Shown here: in pieces, positions 1-8,841 of the stretch | Layout of the letters: every line of letters begins with the position of its first letter | How positions within the stretch are numbered: position 1 is the first letter of the stretch | Origin: Sorangium cellulosum So0157-2 | GTDB taxonomy: Bacteria > Myxococcota_A > Polyangia > Polyangiales > Polyangiaceae | NCBI RefSeq assembly: GCF_000418325.1 | Contig: NC_021658.1 | Location: forward strand, 13,434,501-13,498,500 | Reading direction: 5' to 3' | DNA: 64,000 nt | Notes under the pieces: generated by a model | Told to the model about the DNA's origin: nothing | The model's database searches: none | The model's input: only the letters and a program-made list of their open reading frames with translations | Position numbers and translations under genes: made by a program

Positions 1-1
1 A

Positions 2-316
2 GCATGCACGGCCGCGGACCCGCAGTGGGGCTACTACCACCAGTTCGCGATCACGATGATGAAGTCCTACCAGGACCTGCTCGCTGACCTCGGCCTCGTC
101 GGCTACTGGGTGGTGCCGCTCGCCGAGACGGATCACTGGATCGACGCCCTGATGCTTGGGTGCCCGGACGGGCGCGTGCTCGACATCCCAGACCCGTTCG
201 AGGAGATCGGCCCGCCGCCCTTCCCCTTGGTCCACGACGTCGTGGACTTCTTCCTGTCGCTCGCACAAGCCGTTTCGCAGAAGTCCCGGATCGCGGGCGC
301 GGGACCGTCCTCGTGA
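2..316 (+). CDS. hypothetical protein, C-terminal part (runs off left edge)
   Basis: An open reading frame enters from the left edge and ends at a TGA at 314-316, giving about 104 visible residues. The visible part is a normal soluble sequence (aromatic-rich start, then a region with GPPPFPLVHDVVDFFLSLAQ). The first ATG in the window is at 56, but the frame stays open and protein-like before it, so I annotate it as partial. The stop overlaps the GTG start of the next gene (GTGA), which implies translational coupling. I recognise no family. Runs of small tightly overlapping genes like this are common in mobile or accessory DNA. Confidence 0.55.
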   Translation, partial: ACTAADPQWGYYHQFAITMMKSYQDLLADLGLVGYWVVPLAETDHWIDALMLGCPDGRVLDIPDPFEEIGPPPFPLVHDVVDFFLSLAQAVSQKSRIAGAGPSS

Positions 317-600
317 ACCGGAAGGTCGCGCAGGCGCCGTTCGCCGTCGGAGCGGATGGCACGATCTTCATCAACCTGGCGCACGTCCGGGGTGACGTCG
401 CCGTGGTGAAGCTCATCCGAGAGGCTCGACGGATGGACGGGGTGCTGTTCCTCGGCATCTCCGTCTCCCGTTCGGAGAAGGACGCGCTCTTCCAGGCAAT
501 CGACAACGCGGGCGCCGAGGCGATCGCGAAGATGGTCGCCCTGCGCCTGCGCGAGCAGAAGCAAAGAGGCCGGCGCTCTTCGTCTCGGGGATCGCGATGA
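313..600 (+). CDS. small hypothetical protein (95 aa)
   Basis: This is a 95-residue frame. Its GTG start at 313 overlaps the stop of the preceding gene, and its stop overlaps the ATG of the next one (ATGA at 597). The body has an alternating hydrophobic and polar pattern typical of a small alpha/beta domain (AVGADGTIFINLAHVRGD, then two helices), followed by an Arg/Ser-rich tail. A longer frame exists from 160, but that extension overlaps the upstream gene and is Arg/Pro-rich noise, so the coupled GTG is preferred. No family recognised. Confidence 0.5.
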   Translation: MNRKVAQAPFAVGADGTIFINLAHVRGDVAVVKLIREARRMDGVLFLGISVSRSEKDALFQAIDNAGAEAIAKMVALRLREQKQRGRRSSSRGSR

Positions 601-809
601 AGGTACTGCGCGTCATCCGCATCGAGACGGCACCGGGCGGCGCGGTGCACCTCGTCACGGAAGCTGGCGAACGCGTCATCGTCACCCGGGAGTCGGACGA
701 GCACAGTGTGGCGCGCGTGGTGAGCGTCCTCGAGCGGGAGGTGTCCGTTCGGTGCATCCTCAGCGCCGAAGCCCTACCGAAGCGCGGCGCTGAGCCCGCC
801 CTCTTCTGA
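597..809 (+). CDS. small hypothetical protein (70 aa)
   Basis: This 70-residue frame starts with an ATG that overlaps the TGA of the upstream gene. The sequence reads like one small beta-rich domain with alternating charged and hydrophobic strands (MKVLRVIRIETAPGGAVHLV and following), without membrane segments or Cys motifs. It is the last gene of a three-gene coupled cluster. No function can be assigned. Confidence 0.45.
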   Translation: MKVLRVIRIETAPGGAVHLVTEAGERVIVTRESDEHSVARVVSVLEREVSVRCILSAEALPKRGAEPALF

Positions 810-1468
810 CCGCCCGCCATGCGTACACCCGTGCGCCCCGGAGTTTGCTCTCGGGCGCACCTGCTACGCGCTGCGGCGGCGTGCAGAGCGAGACGCCATG
901 ACAGAGAAGAAGCTGCGCCGCAAGGCGCTCGGGGACGCCGCGTAGCCTACCGCGAGAGCACCGCAGGCATCACGACAGCCTGCCCAGGGCGACGTGTGCC
1001 CATTGCCTGGCCATCCGCCGCTTGATGCGCTCGGCGCCGCGCCCGAAGGCGTCTTGGAACCCCAAGAACCTCGCCATCCGATGCTCGCGCATGCTGCCCG
1101 ATCCGTTCGTCGCACTAAACCTCGTCACGGAGCGGTCGGGCTTTTTTATTTACGTGCCTCTCCCGGCGGGCACGAAACGATCGGCGCATGCCGCAGCCTG
1201 ATCGAGATCGTCCGTTTGCTGGATCCGACGGACGCCATGGCGCAATTCTCCAGTGAGTGCGTGAACGGCCTGAAGACGAGTGGAATCTACCAGGAATTTC
1301 TGATTCTCGGTCCAATAGTAAATAGTGCTCCACGAACCTGGTGTTCACACCGGGACGCGACGATTGCGCGAGGTGCCACGCCTCCTGGTTAGCCGAAGCG
1401 CGGTTTCCTCGGCGTGCCAAGCCTGCCTGAGGTCTTCGCCGATGTCGACGGCGTCGCCGGTGATGCAG
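810..1468. other. gene-free interval
   Basis: These 660 bases contain no convincing reading frame. Frames that exist are short, Arg/Pro-rich and without a ribosome-binding site. The interval separates the small rightward genes from the leftward PLD gene, whose 3' end is at 1469. It contains one terminator-like structure, listed separately. The part from 1200 to 1340 is noticeably less GC-rich. Confidence 0.5.
1097..1148 (+). terminator. possible Rho-independent terminator
   Basis: An imperfect inverted repeat (CCCGATCCG at 1097-1105 against CGGTCGGG at 1133-1140, one bulged base) is followed directly by CTTTTTTATTT. The loop is long (27 nt), so the structure is not ideal, but the T-run is striking in such GC-rich DNA. 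It would end transcription coming from the small genes at 2-809. Confidence 0.35.
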
Positions 1469-4138
1469 TTATGACCCTTGGGCGATGGCCTCAAGGCTGG
1501 CCCTGATCTCGGCCATGAAGCCCCGAAGCACCTCGCGCATTCCCGGCTCAAAATCCGGTGACAGGGGCAGGACGGCATCGTCGAGAAGAGCCGCCACCGG
1601 GATCGTCGAGGTGGCGACGAAGTTTGTTTGCTCCTGGAGCCCCTGCAGCTTCAAGACCGGCACATGTACGCCTTCCACCCGATCGGCCGGCCTGGTGATG
1701 ACGCAATAGCCAGCGGTGCTCTGCCAGAGCAGATCCCCGGCCCGCAGCTCCCGTTGGCCGATCCGTGAGCGTAGTGTGATCGACCCGATCGCCTGCGCCG
1801 CCTTCTCGAGGCCGAAGAGCGCGCGGCCGCGCTGAAGCATCCGGAGCCAGGAGGCTCGTGCGTGCTCGATTCCTGTCTGGATATCGGACGAGCCCGTGTA
1901 CGCGAGCAGGGTTTCGAGCTCGCGTGCGATCTCGTCTCGGTCGCTGGCATCCCACAGCCACGGCAAGCGCGCCACTGCGACCGCGCATGCCAGCCGGAAG
2001 CGCGCGTGCTCGGGGGACGCTTCCTCGGGGGCGACGGCGAACGCCCAACCGAGCAATGCCGCCGCAAGCTCGGGCGAACGAACTGCTTTGATGAACGCTG
2101 ATCGGTCCTCGGACGCGTCGAGTCGGTACTCCAGCCAGCCTCGCCCGCGCTCAGGGCTACCACTGAAGAACAGCGACTGCCATGTTTGATGGGTGATGCG
2201 GAAGAACTCGCGGCCGTCGATCCACCCTTCACGAAGCCCCGTGCGCAAAAGAACCGCAGTCACCTTGATGTCGTCGGCGAGCAGTTCGGGCTCCCGTCGG
2301 GCGAGGAATAGCTCGCTGGTGATCGCCTTTTCCACCTGCAGGAGTACCCGCCTTATCCGGTGCGCATCTGCACCGGTGACTCGCCTCCGACCTCCGGACT
2401 TGCGGATAAGGTATATGACCTCTGGGCGGTCCACAGCGTCGTCTTCGTCGCTGTCGACGCCCGCCGTACCGGCCGGAGTGCCGGTCAGATCCTCTGATTC
2501 GCTCGCCACGCCGAACCATCGCAGAAGAAGCTGCTGAAGCGACTGCTCGTTCCGCCCATCGGCCTTCACCGCCAGCTGGCTCACTCCCCCGAGACCGGGG
2601 ATGTGGTAATCGTGCGAGAAGAAGTCGTCTGGCGTAAGCTCCCGAGGAACATGACCATCGCCACGCGCTCTCCGGGACGCGCTCCGGGCTACATGCCGTA
2701 TCGGCGTGTAGGTGAGGTGCTTGCACAAAACGTCCATGATGTCAGCCCAGGCCGTGGCATTCCACGCACCGGACTGCATCCGTGTGCGAATGGTGTCCGC
2801 AAGGCTGCGCCCTCGCGCCGACGCGCGGAGGAACCGCTCGTGGTCGACCCAGCTGGGTTCCGACCTCAGAAGCTCGCCGTCGAGCGCTCCCTCGAGCACC
2901 ACGGCACGCGGCTCCGATGAACAGCCCACGCTGATGACCCCCTGTTCGATGCGCGACCATGGAGCTGTCTTTCCGTCGAGATGGCATGTCCGGATTTCCG
3001 CTCGCATTGGTGAGAACGCGATCAGGAGAGCCCCCGCTTCCAGGCGCGCAGCCAGGATCTGCAGCTGGGGTCTCTCGTAGCTCTCCTCCTCGTCGGCATC
3101 CGCGTCCGGGACGAGGGACGGGGGCTCCGGGACTTGCAGCAGCTCCCCTCTGAACATGCTCTCGAAGTCCACCGTCGGCATGTCTCGCACCACGAGGAGC
3201 TCGGCGTTGCCCGATGCTCCGCTCGCCGTGAGAGCGGCGCGCGAGCAGTTCGCGCTTCCGGCGAAGACGGTCGTCTGCGCACCCCGGACCAGCCCGTAAA
3301 ACTTCGCGTGAATGAAAGCGGCTCGCGCTTCGCCCTCCTTCGGAATGTGCCGGAACGTGACCTGCTCCGCGACGGCCCGGCCATCGCATGCATCCAGTGC
3401 ACGGCGCGTCAGCGTCGATCCCGACGGCTGCCAGAGAACGGTTGCACGCGGCGACCTCGTCCGGTCGAGCAACATTCGAAGCGCATCCCCGTCGACGTCG
3501 AAGTACGGGGCGCAGACGACGAGCTCGTCGACGGGCGCGTCCCCCGCTGCCCGGATCATTGCATCGAGCAGCGATTGCCCCTCTCCCGCTCGTGACAGGA
3601 GAGGAACGGTCCGTCCAGATTCACCTTCCGCCAGCCAGGCTCTGCTTTCCGTGTCGAACGCCTCTGCGAGCTCAGCCGTCACGGCGTCAGGCAGCGGAAC
3701 ACGCCCCAGGACGCTCTCGGTGAAACGCCGGAACGCGGAGAAGGGGCCGGGGCCATCGATTCCAGAGTCAAAGCGGAGCCAGACCTCGGCGTTCTCTCGC
3801 CAGCCGCCGAAGGTGAGATTACCACTGCCCACGAAGAGGGTCGCCGCCTTCTCCCCCGAGAGGAGAACCGCCTTTGGGTGGAACCTGGACCTCGGATCCA
3901 TGGCGACCGGGACGACGCGATAACGCACGCCCAGCCCGTCTAGGACAGGAGCCTGGCGGCCGTAGGTCTCGGCGGTGCAGCGCGCGTCGGCGAAGATGGT
4001 GATGCTCGGATGGCCGCACTTGCGCAGCGCGGACAGCACCATGGTCTGGAGGAAGACGAAATCGATGTTGTGCGTCAGAATGATGGCGTTCGTGACGTCC
4101 TTGCTCGCCTCGATCGCCTTGAGGAGATCCTCCCTCAT
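1469..4138 (-). CDS. large PLD-superfamily (HKD) nuclease-like protein, 889 aa
   Basis: The protein has two phospholipase D/nuclease half-sites. The first is around residues 85-112 (FHPKAVLLSGEK, H87xK89, followed by GSGNLTFGG). The second is around residues 275-315 (FIHAKFYGLV, H277xK279, followed by AGSANCSRAAL). In PLD-family nucleases two such halves form one active site that cleaves phosphodiesters. The first 35 residues (AIILTHNIDFVFLQTMV) resemble the usual PLD-like N-terminal strand-helix. Residues from about 400 to 889 are a large region I do not recognise. The ATG at 4138 is chosen because it overlaps the TGA of the upstream gene (ATGA). An alternative start at 4330 would add 64 low-complexity residues inside that gene. 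It is divergent from the helicase gene and probably works with it. The lipid-hydrolase alternative is unlikely given no signal peptide and the defence context. Confidence 0.8.
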   Translation of the reverse strand: MREDLLKAIEASKDVTNAIILTHNIDFVFLQTMVLSALRKCGHPSITIFADARCTAETYGRQAPVLDGLGVRYRVVPVAMDPRSRFHPKAVLLSGEKAATLFVGSGNLTFGGWRENAEVWLRFDSGIDGPGPFSAFRRFTESVLGRVPLPDAVTAELAEAFDTESRAWLAEGESGRTVPLLSRAGEGQSLLDAMIRAAGDAPVDELVVCAPYFDVDGDALRMLLDRTRSPRATVLWQPSGSTLTRRALDACDGRAVAEQVTFRHIPKEGEARAAFIHAKFYGLVRGAQTTVFAGSANCSRAALTASGASGNAELLVVRDMPTVDFESMFRGELLQVPEPPSLVPDADADEEESYERPQLQILAARLEAGALLIAFSPMRAEIRTCHLDGKTAPWSRIEQGVISVGCSSEPRAVVLEGALDGELLRSEPSWVDHERFLRASARGRSLADTIRTRMQSGAWNATAWADIMDVLCKHLTYTPIRHVARSASRRARGDGHVPRELTPDDFFSHDYHIPGLGGVSQLAVKADGRNEQSLQQLLLRWFGVASESEDLTGTPAGTAGVDSDEDDAVDRPEVIYLIRKSGGRRRVTGADAHRIRRVLLQVEKAITSELFLARREPELLADDIKVTAVLLRTGLREGWIDGREFFRITHQTWQSLFFSGSPERGRGWLEYRLDASEDRSAFIKAVRSPELAAALLGWAFAVAPEEASPEHARFRLACAVAVARLPWLWDASDRDEIARELETLLAYTGSSDIQTGIEHARASWLRMLQRGRALFGLEKAAQAIGSITLRSRIGQRELRAGDLLWQSTAGYCVITRPADRVEGVHVPVLKLQGLQEQTNFVATSTIPVAALLDDAVLPLSPDFEPGMREVLRGFMAEIRASLEAIAQGS

Positions 4139-5673
4139 TGCGCGATCTCCTTCGCGAGTCGCCGTCCGTCGTCTGACAAGGTGTATCGGCCGTCGTCGTC
4201 CCTGGTCAGGGCGCCCACGTCGGCCCAGATGCCAAGGACGTTCCCGAGGCGATCTCCGCTGAAACCCGCTCCGACCTTGACCCCCGTGGGCCGGAGCAGG
4301 GCTCCCTCGGGATAGAAGCGAAGCGAGCACTTCTGTCCCTGGCTCATCTTGCGGAGGGTCGTCGAGAGATGCGCTTCGACAACGACGTCTCGGATCAGGC
4401 GCACCAGCAGCGTCGCTAGCGTATCATGCTGCGCAGCGTCGATGATCTCGAAGGCCCGTTCCAGGTAGCTGCGGCGCGCGGGAATGCGTCCGGCCCGTCT
4501 CAGCGAGGCGGTCTGTCTGGAGCACGCGAACAGGAGCGCCGCGGCATAGACAGCTCGCGAGCGGCTCATCAGCGCCCGCCCTGCAGCGCTTCGTATAGGG
4601 GCGCTCAGGAACGTGTCATCGCCGAGCGTCGCGTTCAGGTCCCGGACCCGCATCTGCAGCGCGGACGGCGGCCACCCTGTCGTCGTGGCGACCATTCCAG
4701 CGAGCGGCTCCGCGGTATCCCAGTGGCTCACGACGCCATCGACGGTGGCTCCGGTGAGGTCCATCAGCGTATCCGTCAGACAGCTCAGCAGCAGCTCGAT
4801 GGCGAAGTGCCCACGCCGCCGCAGCTCGTACTCAGCCCACGCGAGCTCGACGGGATGACCGGCGCGGCCGCTGGCGGCCTCGCGGTAGGCCTCCTTGATG
4901 AGCTCGGCGGAAGAGAGGGCCGTGCCGTCGAGAGCGCTGAACGCCCAGCGGACGGTCGCCATGAAGCGCTCGTACGAGCCGCGGACATGCTCGGTGTTGA
5001 TATACGGGCGAATCAGGGCCTCTCGAAGGAGGCGTCGCTCCTCCGTGTCGGTCACGAGGCCGTTCACGGAGAAGTGGTGCGCCTCGGCGTCGAGGTCGTT
5101 GATCGACAGAGAGCCGCCCTCGAGCACGCAGCGCGCGGTCTTCGCGCCGTCCAGCGCCTTCCGCCGGGCGCGCAGAAGCGCCTGGCCCCGGGGCGGCACC
5201 TTGATGGGAAGATCGTCCTCCGCCGTCTCAAGCAGTCCGAACGAGCGGCACGGCATCGCGTAGGTACCCAGCGAAGCACCGCCGTGCTCCGACGGGGTGT
5301 CCACGGTTCCCGAGGTCTCGAGGCTCTCGAGCGCATCGGCGAACAGGTCGGAGCCGATGACCCCTGAGCTGTCGCCGCGCTGACCCGGTGGGGCATCACG
5401 ATGCGAGGCCGCAAGAACGACGAACTCGAGCCGCCGGAAGAGCATCTCCACCGCGGTCTCGTCGTAGCCGGCCTTGCCTGCGCCGCGGTCGAGCTGCGCC
5501 GAGTAATACTCGCCGAGCGCCCACGGCAGGAGCGAGAGGTACCGTGCGCGGTACGAGATCGTGGTGATGCCGGCGACCCACTCCCGTTCGATGCTCTGGT
5601 CGAGCTGACGGAGACCGAGGATGTCCAGTCCCTTGATCTTTTCGCGTTCGCCTGAGTTCCAGAACGACTGCAT
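4135..5673 (-). CDS. unknown accessory protein of the helicase-PLD module, 512 aa
   Basis: This 512-residue soluble protein carries no motif I can tie to a named family. Its first 60 residues contain LDILGLRQLD and then TTISYRARYLSLLPWALGEY. A very similar pattern (DPLGLQ, then SRARYYTFLCWAL) is present in the decayed gene at 43710-44160 beside mcrBC. Further pairs of matching blocks follow in both (RRLEFVVL with RLERLLVL, GVIGS with GSIGR, YAMPCR with WELPTR), so the two are probably homologous. The C-terminal 60 residues look like a small winged-helix domain. The gene is first in the leftward arm, overlaps the PLD gene by 4 bp and is divergent from the helicase gene. An adaptor or target-recognition role is a guess from its context. 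Confidence 0.65.
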   Translation of the reverse strand: MQSFWNSGEREKIKGLDILGLRQLDQSIEREWVAGITTISYRARYLSLLPWALGEYYSAQLDRGAGKAGYDETAVEMLFRRLEFVVLAASHRDAPPGQRGDSSGVIGSDLFADALESLETSGTVDTPSEHGGASLGTYAMPCRSFGLLETAEDDLPIKVPPRGQALLRARRKALDGAKTARCVLEGGSLSINDLDAEAHHFSVNGLVTDTEERRLLREALIRPYINTEHVRGSYERFMATVRWAFSALDGTALSSAELIKEAYREAASGRAGHPVELAWAEYELRRRGHFAIELLLSCLTDTLMDLTGATVDGVVSHWDTAEPLAGMVATTTGWPPSALQMRVRDLNATLGDDTFLSAPIRSAAGRALMSRSRAVYAAALLFACSRQTASLRRAGRIPARRSYLERAFEIIDAAQHDTLATLLVRLIRDVVVEAHLSTTLRKMSQGQKCSLRFYPEGALLRPTGVKVGAGFSGDRLGNVLGIWADVGALTRDDDGRYTLSDDGRRLAKEIAQ

Positions 5674-6015
5674 GTGCGCCCTTCTGCGGGGCAGATCCGG
5701 CTGTCGTCGGCCCCGACGGAGACGAGGAGAGTGTCGCAGGGGAGCACGGCGCAGGAAATCTCATTCGCGCGGCGCTCGTACGATCCTCGTCCTGTCGGGC
5801 GGTACGGTAGGCGATCATCAACACGTTCGAGCGATCGGAGCTCTGCCCTCGCCTCTGTCAGGGGAGGGGTGGCCAAACATGGCCGGTGGTGGCAACATCT
5901 CGCCAGGGCCGGCCCTCGCCTGGAAAGAACCAGCCCCGCTTTCGTGGGGGATGCCGGGCACACGCTCGCCGGCACAGCGTGTGCTCTGGGAGCACGCACC
6001 GGAGAATCTCATCGC
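5674..6015. promoter_or_regulatory. divergent intergenic region of the helicase-PLD module
   Basis: The leftward gene starts at 5673 and the helicase most likely starts at 6016, leaving 342 bases for two divergent promoters. The helicase frame is open back to 5674, but the extension is Arg/Ser-rich and unlike protein. A short palindrome TGGCCAAACATGGCC lies at about 5869-5883, followed by GGTGGTGGCAACATCTCGCC. The TGGCA...GC spacing is one base short of a sigma-54 promoter, so I do not call one. Because the module includes a sigma-54 activator, this is the first place to look for activator sites. Confidence 0.4.
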
Positions 6016-8841
6016 ATGGCACGGCTCTTCTACATGTCCCTGCCCGGAGTCGGCGACTGGAGCGCCGCGATGCGGGAATCGGGGGCGCAGCTGGCTCCCT
6101 ACCGCACGTACCTGGCGACCGCCAAGAGGGCCGCCGACAATCGTGCGCTCTCGCTCGCATGGCGGCCGCCGAGCTCCAAGGAGCTGCGCGAGCTAGAGCG
6201 TCGCATCCGTGAAAGGATCGCTCAGGCCGCACTTCGTTTCGAGGGCGCTCGCCGGCGGCGCGATCGGCACAGACCGCGGGAGGTCCCGTCGGGGACCTGG
6301 ATCATGCTGGAGCCGCGTCCAGGACGCGACGAGGAGCCGGAGACGACGTTCGATGCGTTCCTCAAGGCCAAAGACGTTCACGAGCGGCCGCCCGTGTCCC
6401 GCGGCCCCTACATGACCTGGCTGGAGGGGAGCAAGATCGACGTCTTGGCTTTCGACCGTGAGGCGCTCGCGCTTCTTCTCTCGCGCGCACCGACGGAGAT
6501 CCGGCCGCCCACCGCCGACGACACCAAAGGCGCGGAGCCGAGCGCGGCCCCCGAAGGACCGCTCCTCTTTCTACGCCCCAACACCTGGCCCCTGGAGTGC
6601 CAGCGCCGGACGCTGGCAGCGATGGAAGATCGTCCGCCTCCGCGTGTCGCACCGCTTCTTCGTCTCGTTTCGACTCGACCGATCTGGGAACCGCTCGTGC
6701 CCGCGAAGATCGAGGAAGACGACTGGGTCTTTCTACGCGGCGAGCAAGGCGCCCTGCGCGATGGCACGACCGAGCAGCGCGCCCTCGTCGAGCGCGCCCT
6801 CGGAACGCCTGACTTCGCAGTACTGGAGGGCCCGCCCGGCTCGGGCAAGACGACCGCCATCTGCGAGCTCATCGTTCAGCTTACGCGTGAGCACAAGCGG
6901 GTGCTCCTTGTGGCGTCGACGCACGTCGCCGTCGACAACGTGCTTGAACGATTGATCGAATGGCAGGACGACGCCGAGGAGAAGCTCGTGATGCCGATCC
7001 GCATCGGCGATGAGGACAACGTCACGTCGAGCGCCGTCGAGGCCTGGACGCTGCGGCACCTGCTGCGAACCTGGAGCGACGAGATCCTCGACCACGTCGA
7101 CCGGCCTCAAGGTGCGCAGCCGGAGGGGGCCGCCGCGCGCGCGATGTTGAAGGAGGCCTTGACGCGCAAGGGCGAGGAGTCCGTGCTCGCGCGCTTCCTC
7201 CTGGAAGCCTCGAACCTGGTGTGCGGAACGACGATCGGGATCCTTCAGCACCCGGCGATCAAGACCGCGCGAAAAGGCGGTGGCGATATCGAGCCCTTCG
7301 ACATGCTCATCCTGGACGAGGCCTCGAAGACCACGTTCACCGAGTTCCTCGTGCCCGCGGCATACGCGAAGCGCTGGGTGGTGGTGGGCGACCGGCGGCA
7401 GCTCTCGCCCTACGTCGAAGAGCAGGACCTTGCGGAGAACCTTCGCGGGCTGCTACCCCCGGCCGTGGCGCGCGCGGCGGTGCACACATTTCTGGCGTCA
7501 GCAGATGTCCCGCGGAGGAGGAGAGCCCGGTCGCTCGTCGCCGTCGACTCCGATAATGAGGCGGACCTCATCGCCGACGAGGCCGAGGCTCGAGGCGTAG
7601 AGGCGCTCGACCTCGACGAGGCCGAGACGACCGAGGTCCGTGGGATCCGGGATGTGTGCGTCGACCTTCTGTGCGCTGACATCGTCTTCGGCGACCCCGA
7701 CACGATCTCCGCATGGGAGCATCGGCTGCCCGGAGATCTCCAAGTCGTCGCGGGGGCGGTGCCGGACCTGGCCGACTGGGAGGCACACCGCCGGGCCCTC
7801 AGGGTTCGATCCGACGACGAGCCCGTGACCTGGGCAGGCGAGGTCGCCTGGCGGCAGGTGCGCGCCTACGAGCTCCGGTACAACCCGCAAGAGCAGGAGC
7901 GCCTGCTCCACGAGCTGAAAGCGCTGGAGCCCAGGACGCTGGGGGACTGGTTCTTCGAGAAGCGTCGACCGCGGACGTTGCGCGATGGCCGCACGCAGAC
8001 GCCGAACGACATGCTCGAGGAAGACCTCGCGAACATGCGGCGCGTCTCCATGCCGTCCATCCTGGAGATCCTCCAGATGGGAGCGGGATCGCTCGGCTGG
8101 GATCAGAAGACCGCCCTGACGGATGGGCTTCCGGAGCGCGTGCTGGCCGAACGCATGGTGTCGCTCTCGTTTCAGCACCGCATGCACCCCGAAATCTCAG
8201 CATTCCCCCGCATGCAGTTCTATCAAGACACGCTGCTGAAGGACGCGTCCGGGATGGGCGAGAACCGCGGATGGACCTACGGGCGCTACGCAAGGCGAGC
8301 CACGTGGATCGATATTGCGCCCGGAGCGAGAGGCAGACACCGCAGCTCGCCGGGGAACTGCAACCTCGCAGAGGCGGAGGCCATGATGAAGGAGCTGGCA
8401 GCGTTCGTGCAATGGGCGGCCACGGCCCCGCACCCGCGCAAGGGCCCACAGGCACCGTGGGAAGTGGCCGTGCTCACGTTCTACCGGAGCCAGGAAAAGG
8501 AGCTTCGGATCCGTCTGCAGGACATGAGCGGTCAGCATGGCAACACGCGAAACTTCCGGCTGCCGGACGGAAATGGGCGTATTCACGTCACGCTCTGCAC
8601 GGTGGACAGATTCCAGGGTCACGAGGCCGACCTCGTCCTCTTGTCCTTCGTGAAGAGCGGCTCGCCCGGCTTCCTGAACAGCCCGAACCGTCTCAACGTC
8701 GCCCTGACCCGTGCCCGCTACCAGCTAGTGCTCGTCGGCCACCGTAGCTGGATGGCGTCGACCGATTGCCGCTCCGAGCTCCTGCACGACCTCGGAGCGT
8801 CGCCGATGTACGCGCGTGACATCGGCTGGGAGGGTGTATGA
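6016..8841 (+). CDS. SF1 (UPF1/DNA2-like, COG1112) helicase, 941 aa
   Basis: This is a superfamily 1 nucleic-acid helicase. Seen in order from the ATG at 6016: Walker A EGPPGSGKTT at about residue 270; motif Ia-like VASTHVAVDNVLERL; Walker B ILDEASKTTFTEF at about 432; motif III VVGDRRQLSPYVEE at about 457; motif V-like RFQGHEADLVLLSF at about 865; and motif VI NVALTRARYQLVLVGH at about 893. The first 250 residues are unassigned. The block between motifs III and IV is large and contains an acidic insert. UPF1-like helicases unwind RNA or DNA 5' to 3'. In Mokosh and related defence systems such helicases are paired with PLD nucleases, as here. The start is set at ATG 6016 with GGAG 11 bases upstream. 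The stop overlaps the next start (ATGA), so the four rightward genes are coupled. Confidence 0.85.
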   Translation: MARLFYMSLPGVGDWSAAMRESGAQLAPYRTYLATAKRAADNRALSLAWRPPSSKELRELERRIRERIAQAALRFEGARRRRDRHRPREVPSGTWIMLEPRPGRDEEPETTFDAFLKAKDVHERPPVSRGPYMTWLEGSKIDVLAFDREALALLLSRAPTEIRPPTADDTKGAEPSAAPEGPLLFLRPNTWPLECQRRTLAAMEDRPPPRVAPLLRLVSTRPIWEPLVPAKIEEDDWVFLRGEQGALRDGTTEQRALVERALGTPDFAVLEGPPGSGKTTAICELIVQLTREHKRVLLVASTHVAVDNVLERLIEWQDDAEEKLVMPIRIGDEDNVTSSAVEAWTLRHLLRTWSDEILDHVDRPQGAQPEGAAARAMLKEALTRKGEESVLARFLLEASNLVCGTTIGILQHPAIKTARKGGGDIEPFDMLILDEASKTTFTEFLVPAAYAKRWVVVGDRRQLSPYVEEQDLAENLRGLLPPAVARAAVHTFLASADVPRRRRARSLVAVDSDNEADLIADEAEARGVEALDLDEAETTEVRGIRDVCVDLLCADIVFGDPDTISAWEHRLPGDLQVVAGAVPDLADWEAHRRALRVRSDDEPVTWAGEVAWRQVRAYELRYNPQEQERLLHELKALEPRTLGDWFFEKRRPRTLRDGRTQTPNDMLEEDLANMRRVSMPSILEILQMGAGSLGWDQKTALTDGLPERVLAERMVSLSFQHRMHPEISAFPRMQFYQDTLLKDASGMGENRGWTYGRYARRATWIDIAPGARGRHRSSPGNCNLAEAEAMMKELAAFVQWAATAPHPRKGPQAPWEVAVLTFYRSQEKELRIRLQDMSGQHGNTRNFRLPDGNGRIHVTLCTVDRFQGHEADLVLLSFVKSGSPGFLNSPNRLNVALTRARYQLVLVGHRSWMASTDCRSELLHDLGASPMYARDIGWEGV

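Noticed and set aside
5674..6015. Clean sigma-54 promoter for the module
   Set aside because: The best TGGCA...GC pair has spacing one base too short, so it was not called.
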